DNA from: Candidatus Zixiibacteriota bacterium
Lineage (GTDB): Bacteria; Zixibacteria; MSB-5A5; GN15; FEB-12
Direction of reading: 5' to 3'
Length of the DNA stretch: 7,852 nt
Assembly (NCBI GenBank): GCA_022570975.1
Contig: JACZYS010000121.1
Span: forward strand, 1 to 7,852
Shown here: in pieces, positions 1 through 5,090 of the stretch
Layout of the letters: each line of letters begins with the position of its first letter
How positions within the stretch are numbered: the stretch's first letter is position 1
Notes under the pieces: model-generated
The model's input: only the letters and a program-made list of their open reading frames with translations
Database searches by the model: none
Told to the model about the DNA's origin: nothing
Made by a program: the position numbers and the translations under genes

Positions 1-102
1 AATAAAAAAGGCAAGCAACAGGGTAATCAGGTCAGCATATGTCAAGAGCCATCTATCTGAATTTTCAGAAAAATCAATTTCCCTTTTTCTTCTTCTACTC
101 AT
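1..102 (-). CDS. motB: MotB, flagellar motor stator subunit (N-terminal 34 codons only)
   Basis: This is the start of a gene that runs off the left edge of the window, so only residues 1-34 are present. It begins with a basic stretch (RRRKR at 3-7), followed by the MotB signature RWLLTYADLITLLLAFF at 17-33, which forms the single transmembrane helix. Asp24 in the YADL motif matches the conserved ion-binding aspartate of MotB (Asp32 in E. coli), the residue that carries protons or sodium through the stator. The ATG lies one base after the motA stop codon, and a GGCGG stretch 9 bases upstream, inside the end of motA, can act as ribosome binding site, so the two genes are probably translationally coupled. 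The peptidoglycan-binding OmpA-like domain expected at the C-terminus lies outside the window. The sequence does not decide between proton-driven MotB and sodium-driven PomB. Confidence 0.92.
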   Translation of the reverse strand, partial: MSRRRKREIDFSENSDRWLLTYADLITLLLAFFI

Positions 103-103
103 G

Positions 104-871
104 CTAAGATACCGCCATAACTCTGTTCTTGGGACTCATAAATGAGAGAAGTCTCTCTCTGATACTTCTTGGATTTTCACCGGACTGAAGGGCTATTAAG
201 CCTTCGGTTATGAGTTCCAGGTGAGCTACTTCTTCTTCGTGGCGCATCTTCAGTTTATCGGAAATTGGAAGGAGGAAAATATTTGCCAGCCCCACTCCCC
301 ACAATGTTGCTATAAAAGCCGCCGCTATAGCGTGGGCCATTTTGGCCGCGTCATCAGTATTGCCCAAGGTCTGAATAAGTCCCAAGACAGTTCCAAGAAT
401 TCCCATCGTTGGTGAAAATCCACCGGCTTTATGGAAAAAGAAAATTCCCTTTTTATGTCTTTCACTGATATTGATTATTTCCGTTTCCAAAATATCACGG
501 AGTACAGTTAACTCGGTCCCATCAATTACCAGCTGGACAGCTTTTATAAAAAAGGGGTCTTCAATATCATCAAGTGACGACTCAAGCCCAAGGATACCGT
601 CTTTTCTTGCTTTTTCCGCAAGATAAACTATCTCATCAATTGTATCGTGGAAATAATATTTGCTGTTGCTAAAGGCGAGTTTCAGATATGCCGGTACTTT
701 GGCTACGGTTGACATGGAAGTCGTAATGATGGTTGCTCCAAAAGTTCCTCCCAGGACAATTATCATGGGCGAGAGTAGAAAGATTGTTGAAACCTTGCCG
801 CCCTCCATTATAAACGAACCAACTATAGCCCCAAGAGCTATTATGAGACCAAATATTGTAGCAAAATCCAT
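104..871 (-). CDS. motA: MotA, flagellar motor stator protein
   Basis: This 255-residue inner-membrane protein belongs to the MotA/TolQ/ExbB family and forms the ion-driven stator ring with MotB. Visible features are two N-terminal hydrophobic segments (about 4-21 and 30-52), a cytoplasmic loop (about 60-145), and two more membrane segments (about 150-170 and 180-202). The motif FSPTMGILGTVLGLI at 152-166 contains Pro154, and LPISDKL contains Pro202; these fit the two functional prolines of E. coli MotA (173 and 222). Arg89 and Glu97 in the loop match the charged pair that contacts the rotor protein FliG (Arg90 and Glu98 in E. coli). The GENPRSIRERL stretch near the C-terminus is a typical family ending. 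The start is supported by AAGG (881-884) 9 bases upstream. Length fits the short MotA class. Transcription probably starts from the motif at 926-952. PomA (sodium type) remains possible. Confidence 0.95.
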   Translation of the reverse strand: MDFATIFGLIIALGAIVGSFIMEGGKVSTIFLLSPMIIVLGGTFGATIITTSMSTVAKVPAYLKLAFSNSKYYFHDTIDEIVYLAEKARKDGILGLESSLDDIEDPFFIKAVQLVIDGTELTVLRDILETEIINISERHKKGIFFFHKAGGFSPTMGILGTVLGLIQTLGNTDDAAKMAHAIAAAFIATLWGVGLANIFLLPISDKLKMRHEEEVAHLELITEGLIALQSGENPRSIRERLLSFMSPKNRVMAVS

Positions 872-925
872 TAAGAAACGCCTTGTTTAAGATATTTTTA
901 ACCGTAGCTGTAGCTATCAGTTAAG

Positions 926-952
926 ATATCGGCATTTTGCTGTATAATTATA
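926..952 (-). promoter_or_regulatory. Candidate sigma-28 (FliA-type) promoter of motA
   Basis: Read on the minus strand, TATAATTA (952-945) is followed by 11 bases and then GCCGATAT (933-926). The enterobacterial FliA consensus is TAAAGTTT, 11 bases, GCCGATAA. The -10 element matches at 7 of 8 positions, the -35 at 5 of 8, and the spacing is exact. Transcription would start about 45-50 bases before the motA ATG. Flagellar stator genes are classic sigma-28 targets, which supports the call. The same stretch overlaps a sigma-70-type -10, so the assignment is not certain. Confidence 0.5.
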
Positions 953-976
953 GGGCAGTTTTGACCAATTTCTCAA
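947..976 (-). promoter_or_regulatory. Candidate sigma-70-type promoter overlapping the motA sigma-28 motif
   Basis: On the minus strand TTGAGA (976-971; 5 of 6 to TTGACA) is followed by an 18-base spacer and a perfect TATAAT (952-947). This would transcribe motA-motB with a leader of about 70 bases. It shares bases with the -35 of the sigma-28-like motif, so the two would be alternatives or one is coincidental. The -35 and spacer also overlap the left arm of a 12-bp inverted repeat (960-971). Confidence 0.4.
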
Positions 977-1023
977 CCCTTAAGTCAGTTCTAGCGGAGT
1001 CAAGTAGTGTAGCCTTTCATTTC

Positions 1024-1054
1024 AAGAATCCTTTCGACTACGCTAAAGGCGACT
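1024..1054 (+). repeat. Dispersed repeat, copy A (TTCGACTACGCT core)
   Basis: This 31-base stretch matches 3601-3630 with two substitutions and one single-base indel. Both copies share the AAGAA start, the core TTCGACTACGCT and the end AAGGCGACT. Inside it, CCTTT and AAAGG can pair into a short hairpin. The core resembles CGACTCCGCT found in another repeat pair in this window, so all may belong to one family of intergenic palindromic repeats. Confidence 0.6.
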
Positions 1055-1095
1055 CATTTTCCGATAGCATCGAAGAGTCTTTTACAAAATAGATG

Positions 1096-1109
1096 AAGAG
1101 TTAACTCTT
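1096..1109. promoter_or_regulatory. 14-bp perfect palindrome, possible operator
   Basis: AAGAGTTAACTCTT is a perfect 14-base palindrome lying 74 bases before the start of the secreted repeat protein gene. Part of it repeats a segment just upstream: GAAGAGT followed by CTTTTACAAAAT at 1072-1090 resembles GAAGAGTTAACTCTTGCAAAAT at 1095-1116, suggesting an imperfect local duplication. A dimeric repressor or activator site is plausible, but nothing identifies the protein. Confidence 0.35.
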
Positions 1110-1171
1110 GCAAAATTGGTCAAATTAACTATCTTATTATGACGTTCACAAATTAGTAACAGCCTTTTTTG

Positions 1172-1178
1172 AAGGGGA
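1172..1178 (+). promoter_or_regulatory. Ribosome binding site that fixes the start at 1184
   Basis: AAGGGGA ends 5 bases before the ATG at 1184. An in-frame TTG at 1169 would give five extra residues but has no ribosome binding site before it and would contain this one, so ATG 1184 is preferred. The resulting N-terminus also makes a clean signal peptide. Confidence 0.75.
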
Positions 1179-1183
1179 ATGAT

Positions 1184-2872
1184 ATGACCAAGTGTAATTC
1201 ATTTGCTTTTCACCAGATTTCTTTCTTTCTAATTGTAATCTTCTTATTCACTCCACAAGAATCGTATTCAAAAGAATCGGTCAAAAGTGCGAACCTGTCA
1301 AACATTCAGGTAACAAAGAATTTAGTCTCAATGCCTCTGGCATTTACAACGAATCAGGGTCAGTGGGATGAAAAAGTCAAATTTAGAGCTAATGCCGGCG
1401 GTGCCACCATGTGGTTTGCACCCGATGGCGCTTACTATCAGTTTACTCGCACAATTAAATCAGATAACTCAATTGGGCGGCAGACGCCCTCGTCTGCCCC
1501 TCTTCACGATTTAGATAGAGAGCCAGATTCTTATGAAACGATGATGATCAAAGCCAATTTTGTGGGAGCTAATTCAAAGCCAACCATGATTGGTGTTGAT
1601 ATGATGGAATACAAATGCAATTACTTCATTGGCAATGATCCAAATGAGTGGTACACAGATGTTCCAAACTACAACGCTGTAATTTATGAAGAGATATATG
1701 ACGGTATCGACCTTAAGTATTATGGTAACGGCAGACAAATGGAATATGATTTCATCGTCTCCCCGGGTGCAGACTACACTCAAATAAAAATTCAATATGA
1801 AGGTGCAGAGTCTATTTCACTAAATGATAACGGAGAATTGGTGGTAACAACCAAATGGAGCGAAGTTGTTGAACAAAAACCTGTTATCTATCAATTAGAT
1901 GACAATAACTCTCGTTTAGCAGTTGTTGGAGAATACAAAATACATGATGACAATTCCTTCGGTTTTGAACTTAGCAGCTACAATCCCGACTTGCCATTGG
2001 TCATTGACCCGGTTCTAACTTACAGTACCTACTTAGGTGGTAGTTGGCAAGATTATGTCGAAGACATCGCAGTAGATGCTTCCGGGGCGGCGTATGTGAC
2101 GGGATGGACATCTTCCACCGATTTCCCAACCCTCAACCCTTATCAGGGAACATTTCAGGGGAATCCGGAAGGATCTGCAGATGTTTTTGTCACCAAGCTC
2201 AACAGTTCTGGTAACAGCCTGGTTTACAGCACCTACTTAGGTGGTAATTTCCTTGATTTTGCCCTTGGCATCTCAATAGATGCATTCGGGGCAGTGTATG
2301 TAGTGGGACATACACTTTCCACGGATTTCCCGACACTCAACCCGTATCAAGGTACATTGCGGGGGCTTGAAGACGCTTTTGTCACCAAGTTAAGCAGTTC
2401 CGGCAATGCTTTGATATTCAGCACCTACTTAGGTGGCAGTACTTCCCACTTCGATACCCCTGATGAGGATATAGCCTCTGCCATCGCAATAGATGCTTCC
2501 GGGGCGGTGTATGTAGTGGGATATACATATTCCACCGATTTCCCGACACTCAACCCGTATCAAGGAACACATCAAGGTGGTGATGGGAGTTGGGATGTTT
2601 TTGTCACCAAGCTAAGCAGTTCCGGCAACAGCCTAATTTACAGCACCTACTTAGGTGGTAGTGGTTATGATTTTGGCCATGGCATCGCAGTAGATGCTTC
2701 CGGGGCGGCGTATGTGACGGGATATACAGGCTCCACCGATTTCCCGACGCTTAACCCGTATCAAGGTACATTGCAGGGTGGTTTAGACGCTTTTGTCACC
2801 AAGTTAAGCAGTTCCGGCAATGCTTTGATTTACAGCACTTATTTAGGTGGTAGTGATGGTGGGGGGATATAG
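1184..2872 (+). CDS. Secreted SBBP beta-propeller repeat protein, larger N-terminal part (frameshifted)
   Basis: The product is 562 residues, exported and probably extracellular. A signal peptide occupies about residues 1-29 (hydrophobic core ISFFLIVIFLF at 12-22, likely cleavage after SYS). Residues about 50-275 form the conserved domain that usually precedes SBBP repeats (PLAFTTNQGQWDEKVKF at 51-67; I believe this is the DUF7948 family). SBBP repeats begin at residues 280, 348, 412, 486 and 550, each opening with Y/FSTYLGG and carrying IAVDASGAAYVTG, STDFPTLNPYQGT and DVFVTKLSSSGN. These predict beta-propeller blades. The fifth repeat is cut off after GGSDGGG by TAG at 2870-2872, because the run of six G at 2861-2866 throws the frame. 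The remainder of that repeat continues in another frame (see 2911-3243). One more G would give one protein of 686 residues. No substrate or partner can be named; adhesion or a surface scaffold role is only a guess. Confidence 0.85.
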   Translation: MTKCNSFAFHQISFFLIVIFLFTPQESYSKESVKSANLSNIQVTKNLVSMPLAFTTNQGQWDEKVKFRANAGGATMWFAPDGAYYQFTRTIKSDNSIGRQTPSSAPLHDLDREPDSYETMMIKANFVGANSKPTMIGVDMMEYKCNYFIGNDPNEWYTDVPNYNAVIYEEIYDGIDLKYYGNGRQMEYDFIVSPGADYTQIKIQYEGAESISLNDNGELVVTTKWSEVVEQKPVIYQLDDNNSRLAVVGEYKIHDDNSFGFELSSYNPDLPLVIDPVLTYSTYLGGSWQDYVEDIAVDASGAAYVTGWTSSTDFPTLNPYQGTFQGNPEGSADVFVTKLNSSGNSLVYSTYLGGNFLDFALGISIDAFGAVYVVGHTLSTDFPTLNPYQGTLRGLEDAFVTKLSSSGNALIFSTYLGGSTSHFDTPDEDIASAIAIDASGAVYVVGYTYSTDFPTLNPYQGTHQGGDGSWDVFVTKLSSSGNSLIYSTYLGGSGYDFGHGIAVDASGAAYVTGYTGSTDFPTLNPYQGTLQGGLDAFVTKLSSSGNALIYSTYLGGSDGGGI

Positions 2873-3012
2873 CCAATGCTATCGCAGTAGATGCTTCCGG
2901 TGCGGCATATGTGGCGGGACATACATGGTCAGCCGATTTCCCCACACTCAACCCATTTCAGGGAACATTTCAGGGTGAAATATTTGATGCTTTTGTGGCT
3001 AAATTGATACCG
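2021..3012 (+). repeat. Tandem array of five SBBP repeat units in DNA
   Basis: Units start at 2021, 2225, 2417, 2639 and 2831, giving spacings of 204, 192, 222 and 192 bases, all multiples of three. Stretches are nearly identical in DNA, for example GATTTCCCGACACTCAACCC in units 2 and 3, GATGCTTCCGGGGCGG in units 1, 3 and 4, and AGCACCTACTTAGGTGG in units 2, 3 and 4. This suggests recent duplication or gene conversion and makes unit gain or loss by recombination likely. The frame is intact through four units and breaks early in the fifth. Confidence 0.85.
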
Positions 3013-3243
3013 GGGATTCCCAATTGTTGTACTCTTCCTGGTGACTTTGATGGAAATAGTGAAATCAATATTGTAGATTTAACTACAACTGTAAATTGGA
3101 TGTTTAAGGGTGGTGCTGATCCCGCATGTCTCAATGATGCTGATGTCAATGGAGACTGTGATGTCAATGTTGTCGATTTAACTTACCGAGTCAATTATAT
3201 GTTCAAAGGCGGTCCAGATTTGGTTTGTGGTTGTGTTGAATAG
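2911..3243 (+). CDS. C-terminal part of the SBBP protein with dockerin-type domain (out of frame)
   Basis: This is the continuation of the gene at 1184-2872 in the -1 frame. Homology to the repeats begins earlier, right after the G run, with DIANAIAVDASGAAYVAG; the GTG at 2911 is only the first usable start and lies inside the repeat, so independent translation is doubtful. After the rest of repeat five (to about 3012) comes a linker with a CC pair, then two dockerin-like calcium loops. The first is D-F-D-G-N-S-E-I-N-I-V-D (from 3043) and the second D-V-N-G-D-C-D-V-N-V-V-D. Each is followed by a helix ending MFKGG. The glycine usual at loop position 6 is replaced by Ser and Cys. Six cysteines fall in this short tail, suggesting disulfides and an extracytoplasmic site. 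Dockerins bind cohesins in cellulosomes, but in FCB-type bacteria similar tails end many secreted proteins with unknown anchoring. Confidence 0.7.
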   Translation: MAGHTWSADFPTLNPFQGTFQGEIFDAFVAKLIPGIPNCCTLPGDFDGNSEINIVDLTTTVNWMFKGGADPACLNDADVNGDCDVNVVDLTYRVNYMFKGGPDLVCGCVE

Positions 3244-3273
3244 GATTCTTGTTTAAGAGTTTCTTTTAGAATC
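3244..3273 (+). terminator. Weak stem-loop just after the secreted-protein gene
   Basis: GATTCT (3244-3249) pairs with AGAATC (3268-3273), and AAGA/TCTT can pair inside the loop. It starts at the base after the stop codon, where a terminator is expected, but no run of T follows the stem. It is reported with low confidence. Confidence 0.25.
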
Positions 3274-3276
3274 AGG

Positions 3277-3300
3277 CATCTCGACTCCGCTCGATGTGAC
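3277..3300 (-). repeat. TCGACTCCGCTCGA palindromic repeat, copy 1
   Basis: CATC and GATG arms flank a TCGACTCCGC core, and the copy ends in GTGAC. It matches the reverse complement of 3558-3584 apart from two short gaps in the arms and single-base differences. Near-identical motifs are scattered between genes in many Bacteroidetes and FCB-group genomes (recalled, not searched). Confidence 0.55.
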
Positions 3301-3330
3301 TTAGAGAGTAATATTTCGTATTATGAAAAA

Positions 3331-3353
3331 GTCAGGAGAACGGGGCTCCTGAC
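3331..3353. repeat. Perfect 8-bp hairpin GTCAGGAG / CTCCTGAC
   Basis: GTCAGGAG (3331-3338), a 7-base loop (3339-3345) and CTCCTGAC (3346-3353) form a perfect stem, followed by CTAC. A related fragment, GTAGGTCAG, occurs near 3485-3493, which suggests a decayed second copy. No T run follows, so a terminator role is unsupported. Confidence 0.55.
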
Positions 3354-3386
3354 CTACGAGAAGTCTAAAATAACAATGATAAAATG

Positions 3387-3406
3387 GGCAGGTGAGGACA
3401 CCTGCC
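3387..3406. repeat. Perfect 8-bp hairpin GGCAGGTG / CACCTGCC, copy 1
   Basis: GGCAGGTG (3387-3394), the tetraloop AGGA and CACCTGCC (3399-3406) make a strong perfect stem. A second copy follows at 3437-3454 with a single loop difference, so this is a duplicated element. Confidence 0.6.
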
Positions 3407-3436
3407 ACCCACAAATATAGTAAGTGCTAAATAGGG

Positions 3437-3454
3437 GCAGGTGAGGGCACCTGC
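3437..3454. repeat. Perfect 7-bp hairpin GCAGGTG / CACCTGC, copy 2
   Basis: GCAGGTG (3437-3443), the loop AGGG and CACCTGC (3448-3454) repeat the hairpin at 3387-3406. They share GGGCAGGTGAGG and CACCTGC. The copies are 50 bases apart, start to start. Confidence 0.6.
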
Positions 3455-3557
3455 AGACGACGAAGTTACGTCAATTCTGTTTTGTAGGTCAGTCAGCCCT
3501 GTACTCAAAACGTCTTTTTATTTGCTTATACAGCATTGACATGAAAATTTCCCTTTG

Positions 3558-3584
3558 CGTCATTTCGAGCGGAGTCGAGAAATG
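3558..3584 (+). repeat. TCGAGCGGAGTCGA palindromic repeat, copy 2
   Basis: GTCATTTCGAGC followed by GGAGTCGAGAAATG is the inverted counterpart of 3277-3300. CATTTC (3561-3566) pairs with GAAATG (3579-3584), and TCGA motifs also face each other inside. The two copies lie in opposite orientation about 280 bases apart. Confidence 0.6.
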
Positions 3585-3600
3585 CTGCATGATAGGCTGG

Positions 3601-3630
3601 AAGAACCCTTCGACTACGCTCAAGGCGACT
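3601..3630 (+). repeat. Dispersed repeat, copy B (TTCGACTACGCT core)
   Basis: This copy matches 1024-1054 with two substitutions and one single-base indel, in the same orientation. CCTT and AAGG can pair across the core. One copy upstream and one downstream of the secreted-protein gene means the gene is bracketed by this repeat. Confidence 0.6.
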
Positions 3631-3691
3631 TTTTCTCACATAGACATATGAGTCAGTCCAATTGTTTTAGGAGTAGGACAAAACCGGACTG

Positions 3692-3717
3692 CTTCGCCGA
3701 GCCTCGCCGTGACGAAG
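3692..3717 (-). terminator. GC-rich stem-loop after the response regulator, possible terminator
   Basis: Outer arms CTTCG (3692-3696) and CGAAG (3713-3717) enclose an inner hairpin CGAG-C-CTCG. On the minus strand it starts 26 bases after the regulator stop codon, and CAGTCCGGTTTTG follows. A loose four-T tail makes termination possible but weak. It may equally be another GC-rich intergenic repeat. Confidence 0.3.
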
Positions 3718-3743
3718 AGTGAGAACTGGAGCACATGAGTTAT

Positions 3744-5090
3744 CTACAATGTTATGTCGTTTTCCGTCATCCAGTTTCGTAATGTTCTTGCGGTGACACC
3801 CAATTCATCGGCGGCGGCAGTCTTGTTGCCGTTTGTTCTCTTGAGGGCGTTCAAGAAGACGATTTTCCTGATTTCTGACATTTTCATCGGTTTGTTAACA
3901 AATGGAATGCCATCATCCAAGCGGCCAATGGCCAGCTCCGGTGGGAAATCTGTCGCAGTTAGAACTTTGTTAGTAGTAGAAATAACCGCTCTTTCTATTT
4001 GATTTTCAAGCTCTCTCACGTTTCCGGGCCAATGATATTTCATGAGCAGCTTGAGCGCTGACTGGTCAATATTTTTAATTTCCAGCGAATTTTCTTTGTT
4101 AAACTTATCAATGAAATGCCTTGCCAATAATGGGACATCTTCAATTCTATCTTCAAGCGGTGACAAATTGATTGGATAAACATTGAGTCTCCAGTATAAA
4201 TCTTCGCGGAAGTTTCCTTCTGAGACAAACTCTTTCAAATTCCTATTAGAAGTTGCCAGAATGCGGACATCGACAGATATTGTCTGGCTTGATCCGACTC
4301 TTTCAAATTCCCTTTCCTGTATTACTCGCAGTAATTTTGACTGAAGATTAATTGGCATTTCCGTAACTTCGTCTAAAAGCAGAGTTCCGCCATCGGCCAT
4401 TTCAAATCTTCCCCGGTTTGCTTTTTTGGCATCGGTAAAAGCACCTTTTTCATGGCCAAAAAGCTCAGCCTCCACAAGGTGTTCCGGTAAAGCGGCGCAG
4501 TTAAGTTTTATGAACGGTCCGTCGGCTCTGGGAGAACTATAATGGATGGCACGGGCAATCATTTCTTTGCCGGTTCCGGAAGGCCCGGTTATCATTACTG
4601 TTGTCCTGACTTTCGCAATTTTTTGAACTTGCTCAAAAACATCATTCATCTTATTGGACTTACCAATCATACCCTGAAACTTGTTGGCTATATCTTCTCT
4701 AAGATTTGCATTCTCTGTTTTTAAGTCCATCATCTGGGCAACCCGGCCCAATGTATGTTCAACAGTTTCCGGAACGACCGGCTTAATCAAGAAATCATAG
4801 GCGCCAAGTTTGATAGCTTTGACGGCTGTTTCAATCGTTCCAAAAGCGGTTAAGATAACGACCGGCGTCTCCGGAGACATTTTTTTTATTACGCTTAAGA
4901 GAGTCAGTCCATCCATCTCTTTCATTTTCAGATCAGTGAGAACAATGTCATATGATTTTCTTTTTAATTCTTCAACAGCTTCTTCCCCGGAGAAAACCGG
5001 ATGAGGCAGATATTCTGCTCGCTCCAGTGTCTCTACGAGCAAATCATTTACCAGGGTATCATCATCAACTACCAGTACTGAATATTTCAT
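3744..5090 (-). CDS. Sigma-54-dependent response regulator, NtrC/FlgR/FlrC type
   Basis: This 448-residue cytoplasmic transcription activator has the full three-domain layout. The receiver (about 3-115) has acidic residues Asp9 and Asp10, phospho-acceptor Asp53 in LTDLK, Thr81 and Lys103. The AAA+ sigma-54 interaction domain (about 142-370) has Walker A GPSGTGKE at 169-176, a GAFTDA loop at 216-221 (GAFTGA is usual), Walker B GGTLLLDEV at 234-242, FREDLYWRLNV at 294-304 and WPGNVREL at 354-361. A Fis-type helix-turn-helix (about 420-441, NGNKTAAADELGVTARTLR) binds DNA. Phosphorylation should drive ring assembly and open complex formation at -24/-12 promoters. Its ATG overlaps the kinase stop codon by 4 bases (ATGA), and GGAG at 5102-5099 sits 8 bases upstream, so the two are coupled partners. 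The chemotaxis context suggests control of flagellar genes; a nitrogen or stress role cannot be excluded. Confidence 0.92.
   Translation of the reverse strand: MKYSVLVVDDDTLVNDLLVETLERAEYLPHPVFSGEEAVEELKRKSYDIVLTDLKMKEMDGLTLLSVIKKMSPETPVVILTAFGTIETAVKAIKLGAYDFLIKPVVPETVEHTLGRVAQMMDLKTENANLREDIANKFQGMIGKSNKMNDVFEQVQKIAKVRTTVMITGPSGTGKEMIARAIHYSSPRADGPFIKLNCAALPEHLVEAELFGHEKGAFTDAKKANRGRFEMADGGTLLLDEVTEMPINLQSKLLRVIQEREFERVGSSQTISVDVRILATSNRNLKEFVSEGNFREDLYWRLNVYPINLSPLEDRIEDVPLLARHFIDKFNKENSLEIKNIDQSALKLLMKYHWPGNVRELENQIERAVISTTNKVLTATDFPPELAIGRLDDGIPFVNKPMKMSEIRKIVFLNALKRTNGNKTAAADELGVTARTLRNWMTENDITL

Larger units (their letters stand above)
960..1124. repeat. 12-bp perfect inverted repeat pair enclosing 141 bases
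   Basis: TTTGACCAATTT at 960-971 is the exact reverse complement of AAATTGGTCAAA at 1113-1124. The enclosed segment contains the dispersed repeat copy at 1024-1054 and the palindrome at 1096-1109, but no open reading frame of note. No convincing target-site duplication flanks the arms. It could be a pair of binding sites for one regulator serving both divergent genes, the ends of a small non-coding mobile element, or chance in AT-rich DNA. Confidence 0.45.
872..1183. other. Divergent intergenic region between motA and the secreted repeat protein gene
   Basis: No gene is seen in these 312 bases on either strand. They hold the motA promoter candidates (926-976), a dispersed-repeat copy (1024-1054), a degenerate trace of a second repeat family (AGCGGAGTC near 993-1001), a 12-bp inverted repeat pair (960-971 and 1113-1124) and a 14-bp palindrome (1096-1109). 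For the plus-strand gene the best promoter-like pair I find is TTGCAA (1108-1113), 16 bases, TATCTT (1130-1135). It is weak, with 4 of 6 matches at each element. Confidence 0.6.
3244..3743. other. Gene-free intergenic region rich in hairpins and dispersed repeats
   Basis: These 500 bases lie between two convergent genes, and I see no coding region or RNA gene in them. They contain three compact perfect hairpins (3331-3353, 3387-3406, 3437-3454), two inverted copies of a TCGACTCCGC repeat (3277-3300 and 3558-3584), a TTCGACTACGCT repeat (3601-3630) and a GC-rich stem-loop (3692-3717). Several patches are clearly richer in GC than the surrounding DNA. This looks like an accumulation site for REP-like elements in a transcription-termination gap. 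Confidence 0.7.

Noticed and set aside
221..415. Plus-strand open frame of 64 codons
   Set aside because: It lies wholly inside motA on the opposite strand, has no ribosome binding site of note and no recognisable protein features.
660..890. Plus-strand open frame of 76 codons opposite the start of motA
   Set aside because: It is antisense to the conserved motA N-terminus and shows no family signature; it is a shadow of the coding strand.
943..948. TATAAT on the plus strand as a promoter for the secreted-protein gene
   Set aside because: The match arises because TATAATTATA is self-complementary; the plus-strand -35 (TTAAGA at 921-926) is poor and would leave a leader of over 200 bases.
1169..1183. 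TTG at 1169 as start of the secreted protein
   Set aside because: The ribosome binding site AAGGGGA lies after this TTG and at ideal distance from ATG 1184.
3331..3454. Hairpin series as a CRISPR array
   Set aside because: The repeats are short, only one type recurs (twice), the unit spacing is irregular and no cas genes are near. Dispersed palindromic elements explain them better.
3244..3743. Possible tRNA or small RNA gene in the 500-base gap
   Set aside because: I could not trace a cloverleaf with T-loop GTTCRA and CCA-proximal stem, and no strong promoter-terminator pair delimits a transcript.
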